A DNA stretch of 64,000 nt from Rhodococcus sp. W8901 (GTDB taxonomy: Bacteria; Actinomycetota; Actinomycetes; Mycobacteriales; Mycobacteriaceae), in contig NZ_CP054690.1 of the NCBI RefSeq assembly GCF_013348805.1, forward strand, positions 5,642,001-5,706,000. The letters run 5' to 3'. Below are positions 36,317 to 45,067 of the stretch, in pieces (position 1 is the stretch's first letter; each line of letters opens with the position of its first letter). The translations under genes and the position numbers were made by a program. The notes under the pieces are model-generated. The model saw only the letters and a program-made list of their open reading frames with translations, was not told the DNA's origin and ran no database searches.

Positions 36317-38026
36317 TCAGGTGGTGACGGCCCGCTCCGGCAGATCCGCGATGATCGCGGCCAGGTTGTAGCCGCTGGTCCGCAGGCGTCCGTTGGCACC
36401 CGTCCGGGGATACTCGCTGTGGCCGGACGCGCCGTCGCGCGTCACTCCGTCGGGTGTCGTGGCGGCATCGGTCGCGAGATGGGTGAAACCGTCCGTCGCG
36501 TACGGTCCACCGCCGAACGGTCCGGGGCCGAACCGGTTGAGACGGGCGATCACGTCACCGTCCGCCGTCATCTCGTACGCATGCCCCGGAACCAGTCCGA
36601 GATCGCTCGGCGAGCGGACGCCGACCAGGCCGGGGGAGCCGTAGACGACCAGGTCGTCCACCGGGTGGTGGCCCGGTTCACGCAGCGCCAGACCCGTGGT
36701 GACCGAACCGTACGAGTGCCCGATCGCGGTGATGTGCGGATCGGATCCCGTGTGCGCGACGCCGAGGCCGTCGTAGAACCGCGCGAGGTCCCGCGCCCCG
36801 GCGCGGGCCCGATCCTCCAGTGCCACAGCCAGTCCACCCCCGATCCGGTCGGTGATGCTGCCCGACATCTGCGGCGTGTCGTAGCCCACCCAGGCGATGA
36901 TCGCGACCGTCTCGTGTTCGCGTCCGGGCTTGGCGCGCAGCTGGATCCGCGACTCGCGCTGCAGCGCCCCGGCCTCGTCGGCCATCGAACCGAGGGACCC
37001 GCGCACGGTGGAGTTCAGCCCCGGCGTGGATACCGCGATGTGATCGGCCGTGTCCGGATCACCGATCGCCACGGCGGCGTGAACCTGCTCGCCGGAGCGC
37101 ACCTCCAACAGCAACAGCCTCCGGTCCGGGTGCTGCTCGAGCGCGCTCTGTACCGTGTCGATATCGGCCAGCCGACGGCCGACGTCCACGAGTTGCTGTC
37201 GCGCAAAGAGCGATTCGAGGTTGTTCGGACTCCGCACCCGATCCGACAGCTCCCGCTGCGTCGCCTCCAGGGCCGCCCGTTCGACCGGCAGACGATCGAC
37301 GTTGGCCCGGTGGCGCACCGCGGCCGGTAGACCGTCCCGGTTGCCGACGCTCGCGGGCGTGGTCTCGATCAGCATCCGCTGCTGCCCCGTCGTGAGCGCG
37401 TCCCACCATGTGCGGTTCGCCTCCGCACTCGCACCGTCCGGGGGCGGCGGAACGGTCTGCACCCCGGCCCATCCGGTGCCCGGATCACCGGCGCGGGGAA
37501 GCTGGGCGAACGCGGTGGCGATCAGCGACGTCACCCGGCCGTCGGCCGCGGCGAGTTCGCCGAGTGCAGCCCGGATCATGGTCTGGTGCCGGCGCGCCCG
37601 GTGGTCGAGTACCGCCGTCGCCATCGCTGCGCCCGACCCGGATCCCAGTGCGGCCAGGAAGATCCCGGGCGGGACACCGACGGCGCCGTCGTCCGCCACC
37701 TCGAATCCCTCCGCCCGGGCCGCGACGACCGCGGCGAGCACGGCGTCCCGCGCCCCGTCGAGTTGCGCCGCACCGGAATTCGCCGCGTCGGCGGCCGCCT
37801 GCAGCGCCGACACGGTCCGCGTCGCGATCGCGCCGATCTCCCCGGCCCGCGCCCATGCCGCGTCCCCGGCGACGCCACCCCAGTGATCTCGCGCCCCGTC
37901 CACCGCCCGTACGTATCCGTCGATCTGCGCGTCGACGACACGGGCGCACCTCCGCCACCGCGCGCCCTGACCCCGCAACACCGACGGAGCCCACGACTCC
38001 GCGAGCGACACCGTCGGAGTCGTCAC
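36317..38026 (-). CDS. DUF1023 alpha/beta hydrolase with N-terminal helical (ESX-like) region
   Basis: A 569-residue protein. Residues ~1-190 are helical and Ala-rich (VDAQIDGYVRAVDGARDHWGG, WARAGEIGAIATRTVSAL), like the N-terminal part of WXG/PPE-type T7SS-associated proteins. From ~300 on it is a DUF1023 hydrolase with GHSYGS (Ser ~residue 430), the family's nucleophile motif, and VYGSPGLVG. GTG 38026 overlaps the stop of the small upstream gene as GTGA, so the two are coupled. The open frame continues to 38335 only as shadow. The enzyme's substrate is unknown. Confidence 0.82.
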   Translation of the reverse strand: MTTPTVSLAESWAPSVLRGQGARWRRCARVVDAQIDGYVRAVDGARDHWGGVAGDAAWARAGEIGAIATRTVSALQAAADAANSGAAQLDGARDAVLAAVVAARAEGFEVADDGAVGVPPGIFLAALGSGSGAAMATAVLDHRARRHQTMIRAALGELAAADGRVTSLIATAFAQLPRAGDPGTGWAGVQTVPPPPDGASAEANRTWWDALTTGQQRMLIETTPASVGNRDGLPAAVRHRANVDRLPVERAALEATQRELSDRVRSPNNLESLFARQQLVDVGRRLADIDTVQSALEQHPDRRLLLLEVRSGEQVHAAVAIGDPDTADHIAVSTPGLNSTVRGSLGSMADEAGALQRESRIQLRAKPGREHETVAIIAWVGYDTPQMSGSITDRIGGGLAVALEDRARAGARDLARFYDGLGVAHTGSDPHITAIGHSYGSVTTGLALREPGHHPVDDLVVYGSPGLVGVRSPSDLGLVPGHAYEMTADGDVIARLNRFGPGPFGGGPYATDGFTHLATDAATTPDGVTRDGASGHSEYPRTGANGRLRTSGYNLAAIIADLPERAVTT

Positions 38027-38346
38027 CGACCGCCGTCCGATCCCCGCAGTCCCGCAACGAGTCCGACGAGAGAATCGGCCTCGGCGGTGTCGGCGCGCGC
38101 GTACCCGCCCGCGGCCCTCGCCGTGCTCGCGGACCAGTCGTGCAGCCGGCCGGCGACGACGGCCAGCACGTCCGACACCGCCCTCGATCCCGCCCCGCAT
38201 GCCCGGCCCACCCGTGATCCCGGCAGTCCGGTGCCGGTTGCCGCCGACTCCGTGCCCGCCCGCGCGTCCGCGATCACGTCCCCGATCGCCGACACGGTCC
38301 GCGCGGTCTCGCCGAGCCGGCCCGGATCGACCCACATCTCCGCCAT
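38023..38346 (-). CDS. Small WXG-like/ESX-associated helical protein
   Basis: A 107-residue protein from ATG 38346 (MAEMWVDPGRL) with a ggaggggg site immediately upstream. It resembles the DUF2580/ESX-1-type small proteins: VDPGRLGETARTVSAIGDVIADA at the N-terminus, a central Gly-rich turn, and LHDWSASTARAAGGYARADTAEADSLVGLV as the second helix. The D-x-x-x-A near Y-A-x-A-D recalls the YxxxD secretion signal (YARAD), consistent with export by a type VII system. No ESX core genes are in the window. Confidence 0.7.
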   Translation of the reverse strand: MAEMWVDPGRLGETARTVSAIGDVIADARAGTESAATGTGLPGSRVGRACGAGSRAVSDVLAVVAGRLHDWSASTARAAGGYARADTAEADSLVGLVAGLRGSDGGR

Positions 38347-38459
38347 GACACCCCCCTCCGTCCGCATCCCCCGGATCCGTTCCGGACGATACTGCAGCCG
38401 TTTCGCGGTATGAGACGATCGCCGCCGGTCACCGACCGCGGATCACGAGGGGAGACGGG

Positions 38460-38870
38460 ATGAACCACAGAGCACCGGGGCACTCGCACGGATGGACCGA
38501 AACCGTTGTCGACCAGCAGGATCGGCTGCTGAGTGCCGCGGCGACCCGTCGATCGCGCGCCGAGTCCGCGGACGGGGCCGTCGCGGTCGAGGCCACGGCC
38601 GACGGACTTATCCACAACTGGCACATCGGGGAGGAACTGCGGGGTACGGACGTGCGCGAGGTGGTCGCGGCCGTCGTCCGGCTGCAGCACGAGGCGGTGG
38701 CCGACGCCCGGGACGAACTGGCCGCGGCCGCCGCCGCGCTGCGCGAGGACCCCCGCTTCCGCGCCGTGGTCGACCGTCACGTCGACGCGATCGATCGGCC
38801 GGTCGTGTCCGAGACGACGCCGGACAACGACGGCTACTTCGCGCACCTCACCGTGTGGGATCGCGGCTGA
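38460..38870 (+). CDS. YbaB/EbfC-like small protein
   Basis: A 136-residue protein. Helical N-terminus (VDQQDRLLSAAATRRS), then VAVEATADGLIHNWHIGEELRG (~residues 41-62) and REVVAAVVRLQHEAVADAR, the pattern of actinobacterial YbaB/EbfC-like proteins encoded beside ESX-related genes. It is divergent from the WXG-like/DUF1023 pair. DNA binding has been shown for true EbfC but is only inferred here. ATG 38460 has gagggga upstream. Confidence 0.65.
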   Translation: MNHRAPGHSHGWTETVVDQQDRLLSAAATRRSRAESADGAVAVEATADGLIHNWHIGEELRGTDVREVVAAVVRLQHEAVADARDELAAAAAALREDPRFRAVVDRHVDAIDRPVVSETTPDNDGYFAHLTVWDRG

Positions 38871-38889
38871 CGAATCCGAGTCCCTCGGG

Positions 38890-39339
38890 TCACCAGACGG
38901 GTCGCGGCGTGCCGCCTCTCCCGATCTCCTCGAGCGCACGGACCAGAGATGCCATCGTGTCCGCGCCCAGCACCGCACTCGCCGCATGCCAGCGCGCCAG
39001 GGCCGCGTCGGTGGCCGCCGCGGTCACGTCCAGCCCCGCGGAAGTCAGTTGGACCAGCTGCGCCCGGCGATCTTGGGGGTGAGGTTGCTTGTCGACATAG
39101 CCGGAGGCCGTCAGCTCGTCGACGATGACAGCGGCCGACTGCTTGGTGATGCCCAGGAAAGCGCCAATCTCACTGACCGTGGCACCGTTCCCGGCAATCC
39201 GGACGAACACGAGACCGTGCGCCGGACGCAGCGTCGAATTCCCTTGCACGACAATGGCTTCGTTGATCTGCTCGGCCAGCGTGGACGCGGCGCGCATCAG
39301 CAGCATCAGCAGATCGGCACGAGGCTCATCCCTTGACAT
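38890..39339 (-). CDS. MarR-family transcriptional regulator
   Basis: A 149-residue winged-helix regulator: VSEIGAFLGITKQSAAVIVDELTASGYVDKQPHPQDRRAQLVQLT (~residues 54-98) contains the recognition helix and wing. It is divergent from a cupin gene with a 39-bp interrupted palindrome in between, starting only 3 bp from this ATG, so autorepression and control of the cupin are likely. The ATG 39339 has no strong ribosome site, and translation may be leaderless. Confidence 0.88.
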   Translation of the reverse strand: MSRDEPRADLLMLLMRAASTLAEQINEAIVVQGNSTLRPAHGLVFVRIAGNGATVSEIGAFLGITKQSAAVIVDELTASGYVDKQPHPQDRRAQLVQLTSAGLDVTAAATDAALARWHAASAVLGADTMASLVRALEEIGRGGTPRPVW

Positions 39340-39341
39340 AC

Positions 39342-39380
39342 CGTCAGTCTACCTGTCCAATAAAGACAGCTAAACTGACG
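39342..39380. promoter_or_regulatory. Nested MarR operator dyad
   Basis: Outer arms CGTCAGT (39342-39348) and ACTGACG (39374-39380) and inner arms CTGTC (39353-39357) and GACAG (39365-39369) share the same centre at 39361. Two of four base pairs between the arms also match. The centre is AT-rich (caataaa). It spans most of the gap between the MarR and cupin genes. Confidence 0.7.
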
Positions 39381-39395
39381 AGAAGGGGGTTCGCG

Positions 39396-39770
39396 ATGCC
39401 AGTCCGAAAAGATGGTGACCATCTGACACACCGAATGCACGAGTCTCGATTCCACTCCTACGTGGCACCGTCTCGTGGCAGCCGACAGCTGTGCGCCTGG
39501 CGCACAGACCTGGCACCCGGGTCCGACGGTGCCCCGCACACCGTCTCGCACGAAGAGGTCTTCCTCGTGCTCCACGGCTCACCCACAGTCACCCTGGACG
39601 GCCGCCGAACTCCGCTCGCCGCCGGAGACGTCGTCCTGGTTCCGGAGGCGGCAACGGTTCAGCTCGACAATCACGGCGACGGCACGGCCTCGCTGTGGGT
39701 GACGACATCGGTGGGCCTGACCGCCACCACCGCCGACGGTGGCATCATCACGCCCCCGTGGACTCGATGA
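39396..39770 (+). CDS. Cupin-domain protein
   Basis: A 124-residue single-domain cupin from ATG 39396, with agaaggggg upstream. Motif 1 is present as GAPHTVSHEEVFLVLHGSPTVTLDG (~residues 49-73), with HEEVF offering metal ligands; motif 2 is PLAAGDVVLVPEAATVQLDNHG. The active-site metal set seems incomplete (one His plus Glu in motif 1, one His in motif 2), so binding or an enzyme role is open. It is regulated by the divergent MarR. Confidence 0.85.
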   Translation: MPVRKDGDHLTHRMHESRFHSYVAPSRGSRQLCAWRTDLAPGSDGAPHTVSHEEVFLVLHGSPTVTLDGRRTPLAAGDVVLVPEAATVQLDNHGDGTASLWVTTSVGLTATTADGGIITPPWTR

Positions 39771-39816
39771 TCCAGTCGGCGGGCAACATTGCGGGCGCCT
39801 TCGGGTGCTGCCCGGT

Positions 39817-40890
39817 TCACCGCGCCGGGTAGACCGCCACCTCGGTCGCCTTGACGGCGAACCACACGTCGTCGCCGGGGGCCAGATCGAGTTCGGCGAC
39901 GGCGGTGGCCGTGACGTCGGCGACCAGACCGGCCGAACCGTCGACGTGATCGTCGGTGCGGACACGAATCGCGTGCCCCCGTCCCTCGATCTCCGCGATC
40001 CGTACCCGGAAGATGTTGCGGGGGCTGCCTTCCGGATGCTCACGGTGGACTGCGACAGCGGTGGGCGAGAACACCGCAACGGCATGCTCCCCGTCGCCGC
40101 ACCCGTCCTCGCCGATGCCACTCACCGCCCCCGCGGCGGTGTCCAGGACGCCGTCGCGAATCTTGCCCGACAGCAGGTTGATGCCGGCGATCCGGGCCGC
40201 GAAGGCGCTGCGCGGCCGGGTGAGTACCCGGTCCACGGATCCCTGCTCGACGATGCGCCCGCCGTCGAGAACGACGGCCCGGTCGGCAAGCGAAAGCGCG
40301 TCCAGCACATCGTGAGTCACGAGGATCGCGGTCCGGTCCCCGGTACGCAGAACCCGGCGCAGCAGGGCCCGCAGCGCCGGCGCGGCGGCGACGTCCAGTG
40401 CCGCCATCGGCTCGTCGAGCAGCAGCACCTGCGGGTCGGCGGCGAGCGCCCGCGCCACCGCGACCCGCTGTGCCTGACCGCCGGACAGTTGCCGCGGCCG
40501 CCGCGCCGCGAGGGCCGCCGCGTCCACCTCGTCGAGCCACCGCTGCGCCGAGGCATACGACTCGCGCCGCCCCAACCCCGCGCTGCGCGGGGCGAATGCG
40601 ACGTTCTCTCGGACCGTGAGGTGCGGGAACAGCAGCGCCTCCTGGGCCAGCAACGCCACCGATCGCTGGTGCGGCTGCACCGCAACATTTTTCGAGAAAT
40701 CGGTGAGCACCCGGTCGCCGAGTTCGACACGGCCGGCGTCGGGCCGCAGCAGCCCGGCCACCACGTCCAGCAGCGTCGACTTGCCGGCCCCGTTGGGGCC
40801 GAGCACCGCGAGCACCTCGCCCGGAGCGACGTCGAGCTCGACGTCGAACCCGCGGGCATCGACCCGGGCCCGCACGCTCAACCCGTTCAC
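39817..40890 (-). CDS. modC: Molybdate ABC transporter ATP-binding protein
   Basis: A 357-residue ATPase. Walker [10 protein letters not shown] (~residues 32-40), signature LSGGQAQR (~130), Walker [13 protein letters not shown] (~150) and the His in LVTHDVLDA are visible. A C-terminal TOBE/MOP domain ([22 protein letters not shown] through [13 protein letters not shown], ~285-355) is typical of ModC and binds molybdate. GTG 40890 overlaps the modB stop as GTGA. It is the last gene of the four-gene mod operon. Confidence 0.95.
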   Translation of the reverse strand: MNGLSVRARVDARGFDVELDVAPGEVLAVLGPNGAGKSTLLDVVAGLLRPDAGRVELGDRVLTDFSKNVAVQPHQRSVALLAQEALLFPHLTVRENVAFAPRSAGLGRRESYASAQRWLDEVDAAALAARRPRQLSGGQAQRVAVARALAADPQVLLLDEPMAALDVAAAPALRALLRRVLRTGDRTAILVTHDVLDALSLADRAVVLDGGRIVEQGSVDRVLTRPRSAFAARIAGINLLSGKIRDGVLDTAAGAVSGIGEDGCGDGEHAVAVFSPTAVAVHREHPEGSPRNIFRVRIAEIEGRGHAIRVRTDDHVDGSAGLVADVTATAVAELDLAPGDDVWFAVKATEVAVYPAR

Positions 40891-41693
40891 AGCGCACCGG
40901 CCGCGCGACGCGTGCGGGCGCCGAGGACGATGGCGACGGCCACCACCACCAGCACCAACGACAGCGCGACCGCGGCCTCCGGATCGGTCTCCCGCTGCAG
41001 GTAGATCTCCAGCGGCAACGTCCTGGTGACGCCCTGCAGGCTCCCGGCGAAGGTCAGTGTCGCGCCGAATTCGCCGAGGGCGCGCGCGAAGGCCAGCACC
41101 GCGCCCGAGATCAGTCCGGGCAGCACCAGCGGCAGGGTGACCCGGCGCAGCACCGTCGTGGGTGGAGCGCCGAGCGTGGCGGCCACCGCCTCGTAGCGCC
41201 GCCCGGCGGTCCGCAGCGCGCCCTCGAGACTGATCACCAGGAACGGCAGCGCGACGAACGTCTGCGCCAACACGACCGCGGTGGTGGAGAACGCGATCTG
41301 GATGCCCGCCACCTCGAGGTGCTGCCCGATCAATCCGCGTCGGCCGAACGTGTAGAGCAGCGCGAGGCCGCCGACGACGGGCGGCAGCACCAGCGGGAGC
41401 AGCACCAGCGCCCGCAGCGCCGCGAGCCCGGGAAACGAGCAGCGGGCCGACACCATCGCCATCGGCACCCCCAGCAGCACACACAGCAGCGTGCTGATCG
41501 AGGCCGTCTTCAGACTCAGAACCAAAGCGTCCAAGGAGGATTCGGAGGTGACGAGCTCCCAGAAGTTGGGCCAGTCGACCCCGACGAGCATCGCGACCAG
41601 CGGCAGCACAACCAGCAGCGCGCCGACGGCCGCGGGAACGTAGATCCAGACCGGCAGACTGGCCGGAACCCGTACCCGCGGCCGCACGGTCAC
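40887..41693 (-). CDS. modB: Molybdate ABC transporter permease
   Basis: A 268-residue permease with about six membrane segments. The EAA loop is [48 protein letters not shown] (~residues 165-212), including the [11 protein letters not shown] stretch characteristic of ModB. GTG 41693 overlaps the modA stop as GTGA, and its own stop overlaps the modC start, so the operon is translationally coupled throughout. Confidence 0.95.
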   Translation of the reverse strand: MTVRPRVRVPASLPVWIYVPAAVGALLVVLPLVAMLVGVDWPNFWELVTSESSLDALVLSLKTASISTLLCVLLGVPMAMVSARCSFPGLAALRALVLLPLVLPPVVGGLALLYTFGRRGLIGQHLEVAGIQIAFSTTAVVLAQTFVALPFLVISLEGALRTAGRRYEAVAATLGAPPTTVLRRVTLPLVLPGLISGAVLAFARALGEFGATLTFAGSLQGVTRTLPLEIYLQRETDPEAAVALSLVLVVVAVAIVLGARTRRAAGAL

Positions 41694-42460
41694 GGGGCGC
41701 CGAACCCGGCCGCGGACAGGACCGCACGGCCCTCCGGCCCGGTGACGTACCCGGTGAATTCGCTCGCCACCTCCGGGTTCCCGGAATCCTTCAGCACCAC
41801 GATCGGGTAGGTGTTGACGACCTTCGTCGCCTCCGGGAACGGGATCTCCGCGACCTTGTCACCTGCGGCGGCCGCGTCGGTGACGTACACCAGCCCGGCA
41901 TCGGCCTGACCGGTGACGACCTTGCCGAGCACGTCGGTGACCGACGATTCCTCGCTGACGGGAGTGAGGCGGATCCCGGTGGCGTCCTCGATCTTCTGGG
42001 TCGCCGTGCCGCACGGCACCTGCGGCGCGCAGACCACCACCTTCACGTCCGGGCGGGCCAGGTCCGCGAACGACGCGATGTTCGCCGGATTACCGGGCGG
42101 CACAACGATGGTCAGAATATTGGTCGCGAAGTTCACCGGCTCCGACGCCGTCAACCCCGCCTGGACCGCCTTCGTCATGTTCGCGGTGTCGGCCGACGCG
42201 AAGACGTCGCCCGGGGCGCCCTGATCGAGCTGAGCCACCAGGTCGGACGATCCGGCGAAGTTGAACACGACCCGGGTGCCGGGATGCTGGTCCTCGAAAC
42301 GCTGCCCCAGTTCGGTGAACGTCGACTTCAGCGACGCTGCCGCGAACACCGTGATCGAGTCTCCGCCCTCGGTTCCCGCGTCGGTGGCGCCGCTGCACCC
42401 GGCAAGGGCCGTCGTCAGCACCGCGGCGACCGCGACCACCGCACCCCGCATCCACCTCAC
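41690..42460 (-). CDS. modA: Molybdate-binding lipoprotein
   Basis: A 256-residue binding protein. The signal peptide ends in lipobox TALAGC (~residue 22), giving a lipid-anchored receptor. [20 protein letters not shown] (~35-54) is the ModA entry motif, [26 protein letters not shown] (~70-95) carries the oxyanion-binding Ser residues, and the C-terminus closes with [20 protein letters not shown] 42460 overlaps the regulator gene's stop as GTGA. Confidence 0.95.
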   Translation of the reverse strand: MRWMRGAVVAVAAVLTTALAGCSGATDAGTEGGDSITVFAAASLKSTFTELGQRFEDQHPGTRVVFNFAGSSDLVAQLDQGAPGDVFASADTANMTKAVQAGLTASEPVNFATNILTIVVPPGNPANIASFADLARPDVKVVVCAPQVPCGTATQKIEDATGIRLTPVSEESSVTDVLGKVVTGQADAGLVYVTDAAAAGDKVAEIPFPEATKVVNTYPIVVLKDSGNPEVASEFTGYVTGPEGRAVLSAAGFGAP

Positions 42461-42864
42461 GACGGGACCCCCGGCGTCTCGACGATCACGGTGGTCGCCT
42501 TCACGACGGCCACCGCGATGCTGCCCGGTTCGAGCTTCAGCTCGCGGACGGCCTCGGCACTCATCAGCGAGACGACGGAGAACGGCCCGCACTGCATCTC
42601 CACCTGGGCCATCACCCCGTCGGCGACGACCCGGGTGACGAGACCGACGAACCGGTTGCGGGCCGAGCTGCCGACCCCGAGCGGGTTCTCGGGCGTGGGC
42701 GCCGCGTTGGCCCGCGCGTACTCGGCGAGCTGCTTTCCGTCGACCACCATGCGGCCGGAGTCGTCCTTGTGGGCGGCGAGGGTGCCGGCGTCGACCCACC
42801 GGCGGACGGTGTCGTCGCTGACGCCGAGCAACTGGGCCGCGTCGCGTATCCGGATGTCTGGCAT
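42457..42864 (-). CDS. Excisionase-type HTH plus TOBE molybdate regulator
   Basis: A 135-residue protein. Residues ~3-50 are a MerR/excisionase-like helix-turn-helix (IRDAAQLLGVSDDTVRRWVDAGTLAAHKDDSGRMV). Residues ~70-132 are a TOBE/Mop molybdate-binding domain (NRFVGLVTRVVADGVMAQVEMQ through VAVVKATTVIVE). This is the small actinobacterial counterpart of ModE. As first gene of the mod operon it probably represses the operon when molybdate is bound. A 14-bp dyad lies 14 bp upstream of ATG 42864. Confidence 0.88.
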   Translation of the reverse strand: MPDIRIRDAAQLLGVSDDTVRRWVDAGTLAAHKDDSGRMVVDGKQLAEYARANAAPTPENPLGVGSSARNRFVGLVTRVVADGVMAQVEMQCGPFSVVSLMSAEAVRELKLEPGSIAVAVVKATTVIVETPGVPS

Positions 42865-42878
42865 TCCGGGAGTCTAGA

Positions 42879-42892
42879 TCCGCATACGCGGA
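42879..42892. promoter_or_regulatory. Candidate molybdate operator
   Basis: TCCGC-atac-GCGGA is a perfect 5-bp dyad directly upstream of the mod operon. Its centre CGCATACGCG is itself nearly symmetrical. It is the best candidate site for the HTH-TOBE regulator. Confidence 0.5.
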
Positions 42893-42931
42893 AGATTCAA
42901 TCGATTCGCTCCGCGGATGCGTGCTTGCGAC

Positions 42932-44401
42932 CTAGCTCTCCGGCTGCTGGTTCTCCGACTGCTCCGCCCACCACTTCAGCAGCTCGGCCTCGGCCTCGTC
43001 CCGATCGAGCGGTCCGCGGTCCAGGCGCAGCTCCTTGAGGAACTTCCACGCCTTACCCACCTGCGGGCCGGCCGGGATGCCGAGCAGTTCCATGATCGCG
43101 TTGCCGTCGAGGTCGGGGCGCACCCGCGCCAGATCCTCCTGCTCGGCGATCCGGGCGATCCGCTGCTCGAGGTCGTCGTACGTGGCCTGCAGCGCCGCGG
43201 CCCGACGCTTGTTGCGGGTGGTGCAGTCGGCGCGCACCAGCTTGTGCAGCCGCGGCAGCAGGTCACCGGCGTCGGTGACGTAGCGGCGCACCGCCGAATC
43301 CGTCCACTGCCCCTTGCCGTAGCCGTGGAAGCGCAGGTGCAGGAACACCAACTGGCCGACCTCGTCGACCATTTGTTTGGAGTACTTCAGCGCCCGCATC
43401 CGCTTGCGGACCAGCTTGGCGCCCACCACCTCGTGGTGGTGGAAGCTGACGCCGCCGCCGGGCTCGTTGCGCTTGGTGTCCGGCTTGCCGATGTCGTGGA
43501 GCAGCGCCGCCCAGCGCAGCACCAGGTCCGGGTTGCCGTCCTCGAGGTCGATCGCCTGCTTGAGCACCGTCAGCGAATGCCAGTACACGTCCTTGTGCTG
43601 GTGGTGCTCGTCGATCTCGAGCTTCATCTGCGGCACCTCGGGCAGCACGTGATCGGCCAGGCCGGTCTCGCACATCACGTTGATGCCGTCGATCGGGTAT
43701 TCGCCGAGGATCAGCTTGTCGAGCTCGGTGTGCACCCGCTCGGCGGTGATCCGGTCGATCTGCCCGGCCATGTCGACGATCGCCTGGTGCACCCGCGGCG
43801 CGAGCGTGAAACCGAGTTGCGAGACGAATCGGCACGCGCGCAGCATCCGCAGCGGATCGTCGTTGAAGGAGATCTCCGGCGCCGCGGGAGTGTCCAGGAC
43901 GCCGGCGAGCAGCGCATCCATGCCCCCGAGCGGATCCACGAACTCGAACGTGCCCTCCGCATCGATCCGCACGGCCATCGCGTTGACCGTGAAGTCGCGT
44001 CGGACCAGGTCCTCCTCGAGCGTCGTGCCGTACTGCACCTCGGGGTTCCGCGTGACGCCGTCGTAGGTGTCGGTGCGGTAGGTGGTGATCTCGATCTGGT
44101 CGTTGCCCTTGGCCGCGCTGATCGTCCCGAACGCGATGCCGGTGTCCCACTGGTTGTCGGCCCAGCCGCGCAGGATCGCCTGCACCTGCTCGGGGTGCGC
44201 GTCGGTGGTGAGGTCCAGGTCCGTGCCGAGACGGCCCAGGACCGCGTCGCGCACACTGCCACCCACCAGGTACAACTCGTGACCCGCGTCGGCGAACCGG
44301 GCCCCGAGCGGGGTCAGCACGTCCGACAGGGCGCTCAGGGTCTCGTGCGCACCGCGCAGCAGTCGGGCACGCCGGTCCGCGTCGGGGGTAGGGGCATTCA
44401 C
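42932..44401 (-). CDS. pcnA: CCA tRNA nucleotidyltransferase
   Basis: A 489-residue class II nucleotidyltransferase that adds or repairs the 3'-CCA of tRNAs. [15 protein letters not shown] and TDLDLTTDA (~residues 42-65) hold the catalytic Asp pair. [20 protein letters not shown] and the HD domain ([27 protein letters not shown]) follow in order. GTG 44401 has aagg about 9 bp upstream and is preferred to TTG 44428. It is divergent from the Nudix gene, as in mycobacteria (Rv3907c-Rv3908). Confidence 0.93.
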   Translation of the reverse strand: MNAPTPDADRRARLLRGAHETLSALSDVLTPLGARFADAGHELYLVGGSVRDAVLGRLGTDLDLTTDAHPEQVQAILRGWADNQWDTGIAFGTISAAKGNDQIEITTYRTDTYDGVTRNPEVQYGTTLEEDLVRRDFTVNAMAVRIDAEGTFEFVDPLGGMDALLAGVLDTPAAPEISFNDDPLRMLRACRFVSQLGFTLAPRVHQAIVDMAGQIDRITAERVHTELDKLILGEYPIDGINVMCETGLADHVLPEVPQMKLEIDEHHQHKDVYWHSLTVLKQAIDLEDGNPDLVLRWAALLHDIGKPDTKRNEPGGGVSFHHHEVVGAKLVRKRMRALKYSKQMVDEVGQLVFLHLRFHGYGKGQWTDSAVRRYVTDAGDLLPRLHKLVRADCTTRNKRRAAALQATYDDLEQRIARIAEQEDLARVRPDLDGNAIMELLGIPAGPQVGKAWKFLKELRLDRGPLDRDEAEAELLKWWAEQSENQQPES

Positions 44402-44512
44402 GTGAGCAAACCTTACCGAGGTCGACAAATAGCCGGACGTGCATCAGTGACCCTGCACGCACGCTGGCGTGGGAGTCAGGCCGAACGGGCTCTGTCAACT
44501 ACGATCGATGAG

Positions 44513-45067
44513 GTGTCCGCCGCCGAACGTGCCAACCGTAACCGCCGCTCCTCGCGGCGTCGCGGCGCGGGCGCGGATTCTGCGACTCCGCACATGCGGA
44601 CCGTCCGCGAAACCTCCGCCGGGGGACTGGTCGTCGACGGCCTCGGCGGCCCCGAGGACAAACTGTGCGCGGCCCTCATCGGGCGGACCGACCGGCGTGG
44701 CCGGCTGCTGTGGTCGCTGCCGAAGGGACACATCGAACAGGGCGAGACCGCCGAACAGACCGCGATGCGAGAGGTCGCCGAGGAGACCGGTATCCGCGGA
44801 TCCGTCGTCGCATCCCTCGGCAGCATCGACTACTGGTTCGTCACCGAGGGCCGCCGCGTCCACAAGACCGTGCACCACTACCTCATGCGATCGCTCGGCG
44901 GTGAGCTGTCCGACGCCGACATCGAAGTCACCGAGGTGGCCTGGGTGCCGCTGTCGGAACTGGACTCCCGCCTCGCCTACGCCGACGAACGCAAGCTCGC
45001 CGAGATCGCCGGTCAGCTCATCGCCGAGATGGAACCCTCGCGCGTCAGGGGGACCGACGCGGAATGA
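44513..45067 (+). CDS. mutT4: Nudix hydrolase, MutT4-like
   Basis: A 184-residue protein from GTG 44513. An Arg-rich N-terminal tail (~residues 5-22) precedes the domain [12 protein letters not shown]. The Nudix box is complete: [23 protein letters not shown] (~79-101 region, with GxxxxxE and REVxEExG). Position between pcnA and the DUF6049 gene matches Rv3908. It is predicted to hydrolyse a nucleoside diphosphate derivative. ATG 44595 would delete the basic tail. Its stop overlaps the next ATG as ATGA. Confidence 0.9.
   Translation: MSAAERANRNRRSSRRRGAGADSATPHMRTVRETSAGGLVVDGLGGPEDKLCAALIGRTDRRGRLLWSLPKGHIEQGETAEQTAMREVAEETGIRGSVVASLGSIDYWFVTEGRRVHKTVHHYLMRSLGGELSDADIEVTEVAWVPLSELDSRLAYADERKLAEIAGQLIAEMEPSRVRGTDAE

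Noticed and set aside
36317-38335. 672-codon reading of the DUF1023 gene
   Set aside because: The first ~100 codons overlap the WXG-like gene in another frame and are Arg/Gly-rich shadow; the GTGA overlap at 38023-38026 gives the proper start.
44395-44410. TTCACGTGA near the pcnA start as parS
   Set aside because: Only the central bases match; it is the ATG/GTG start region of pcnA.
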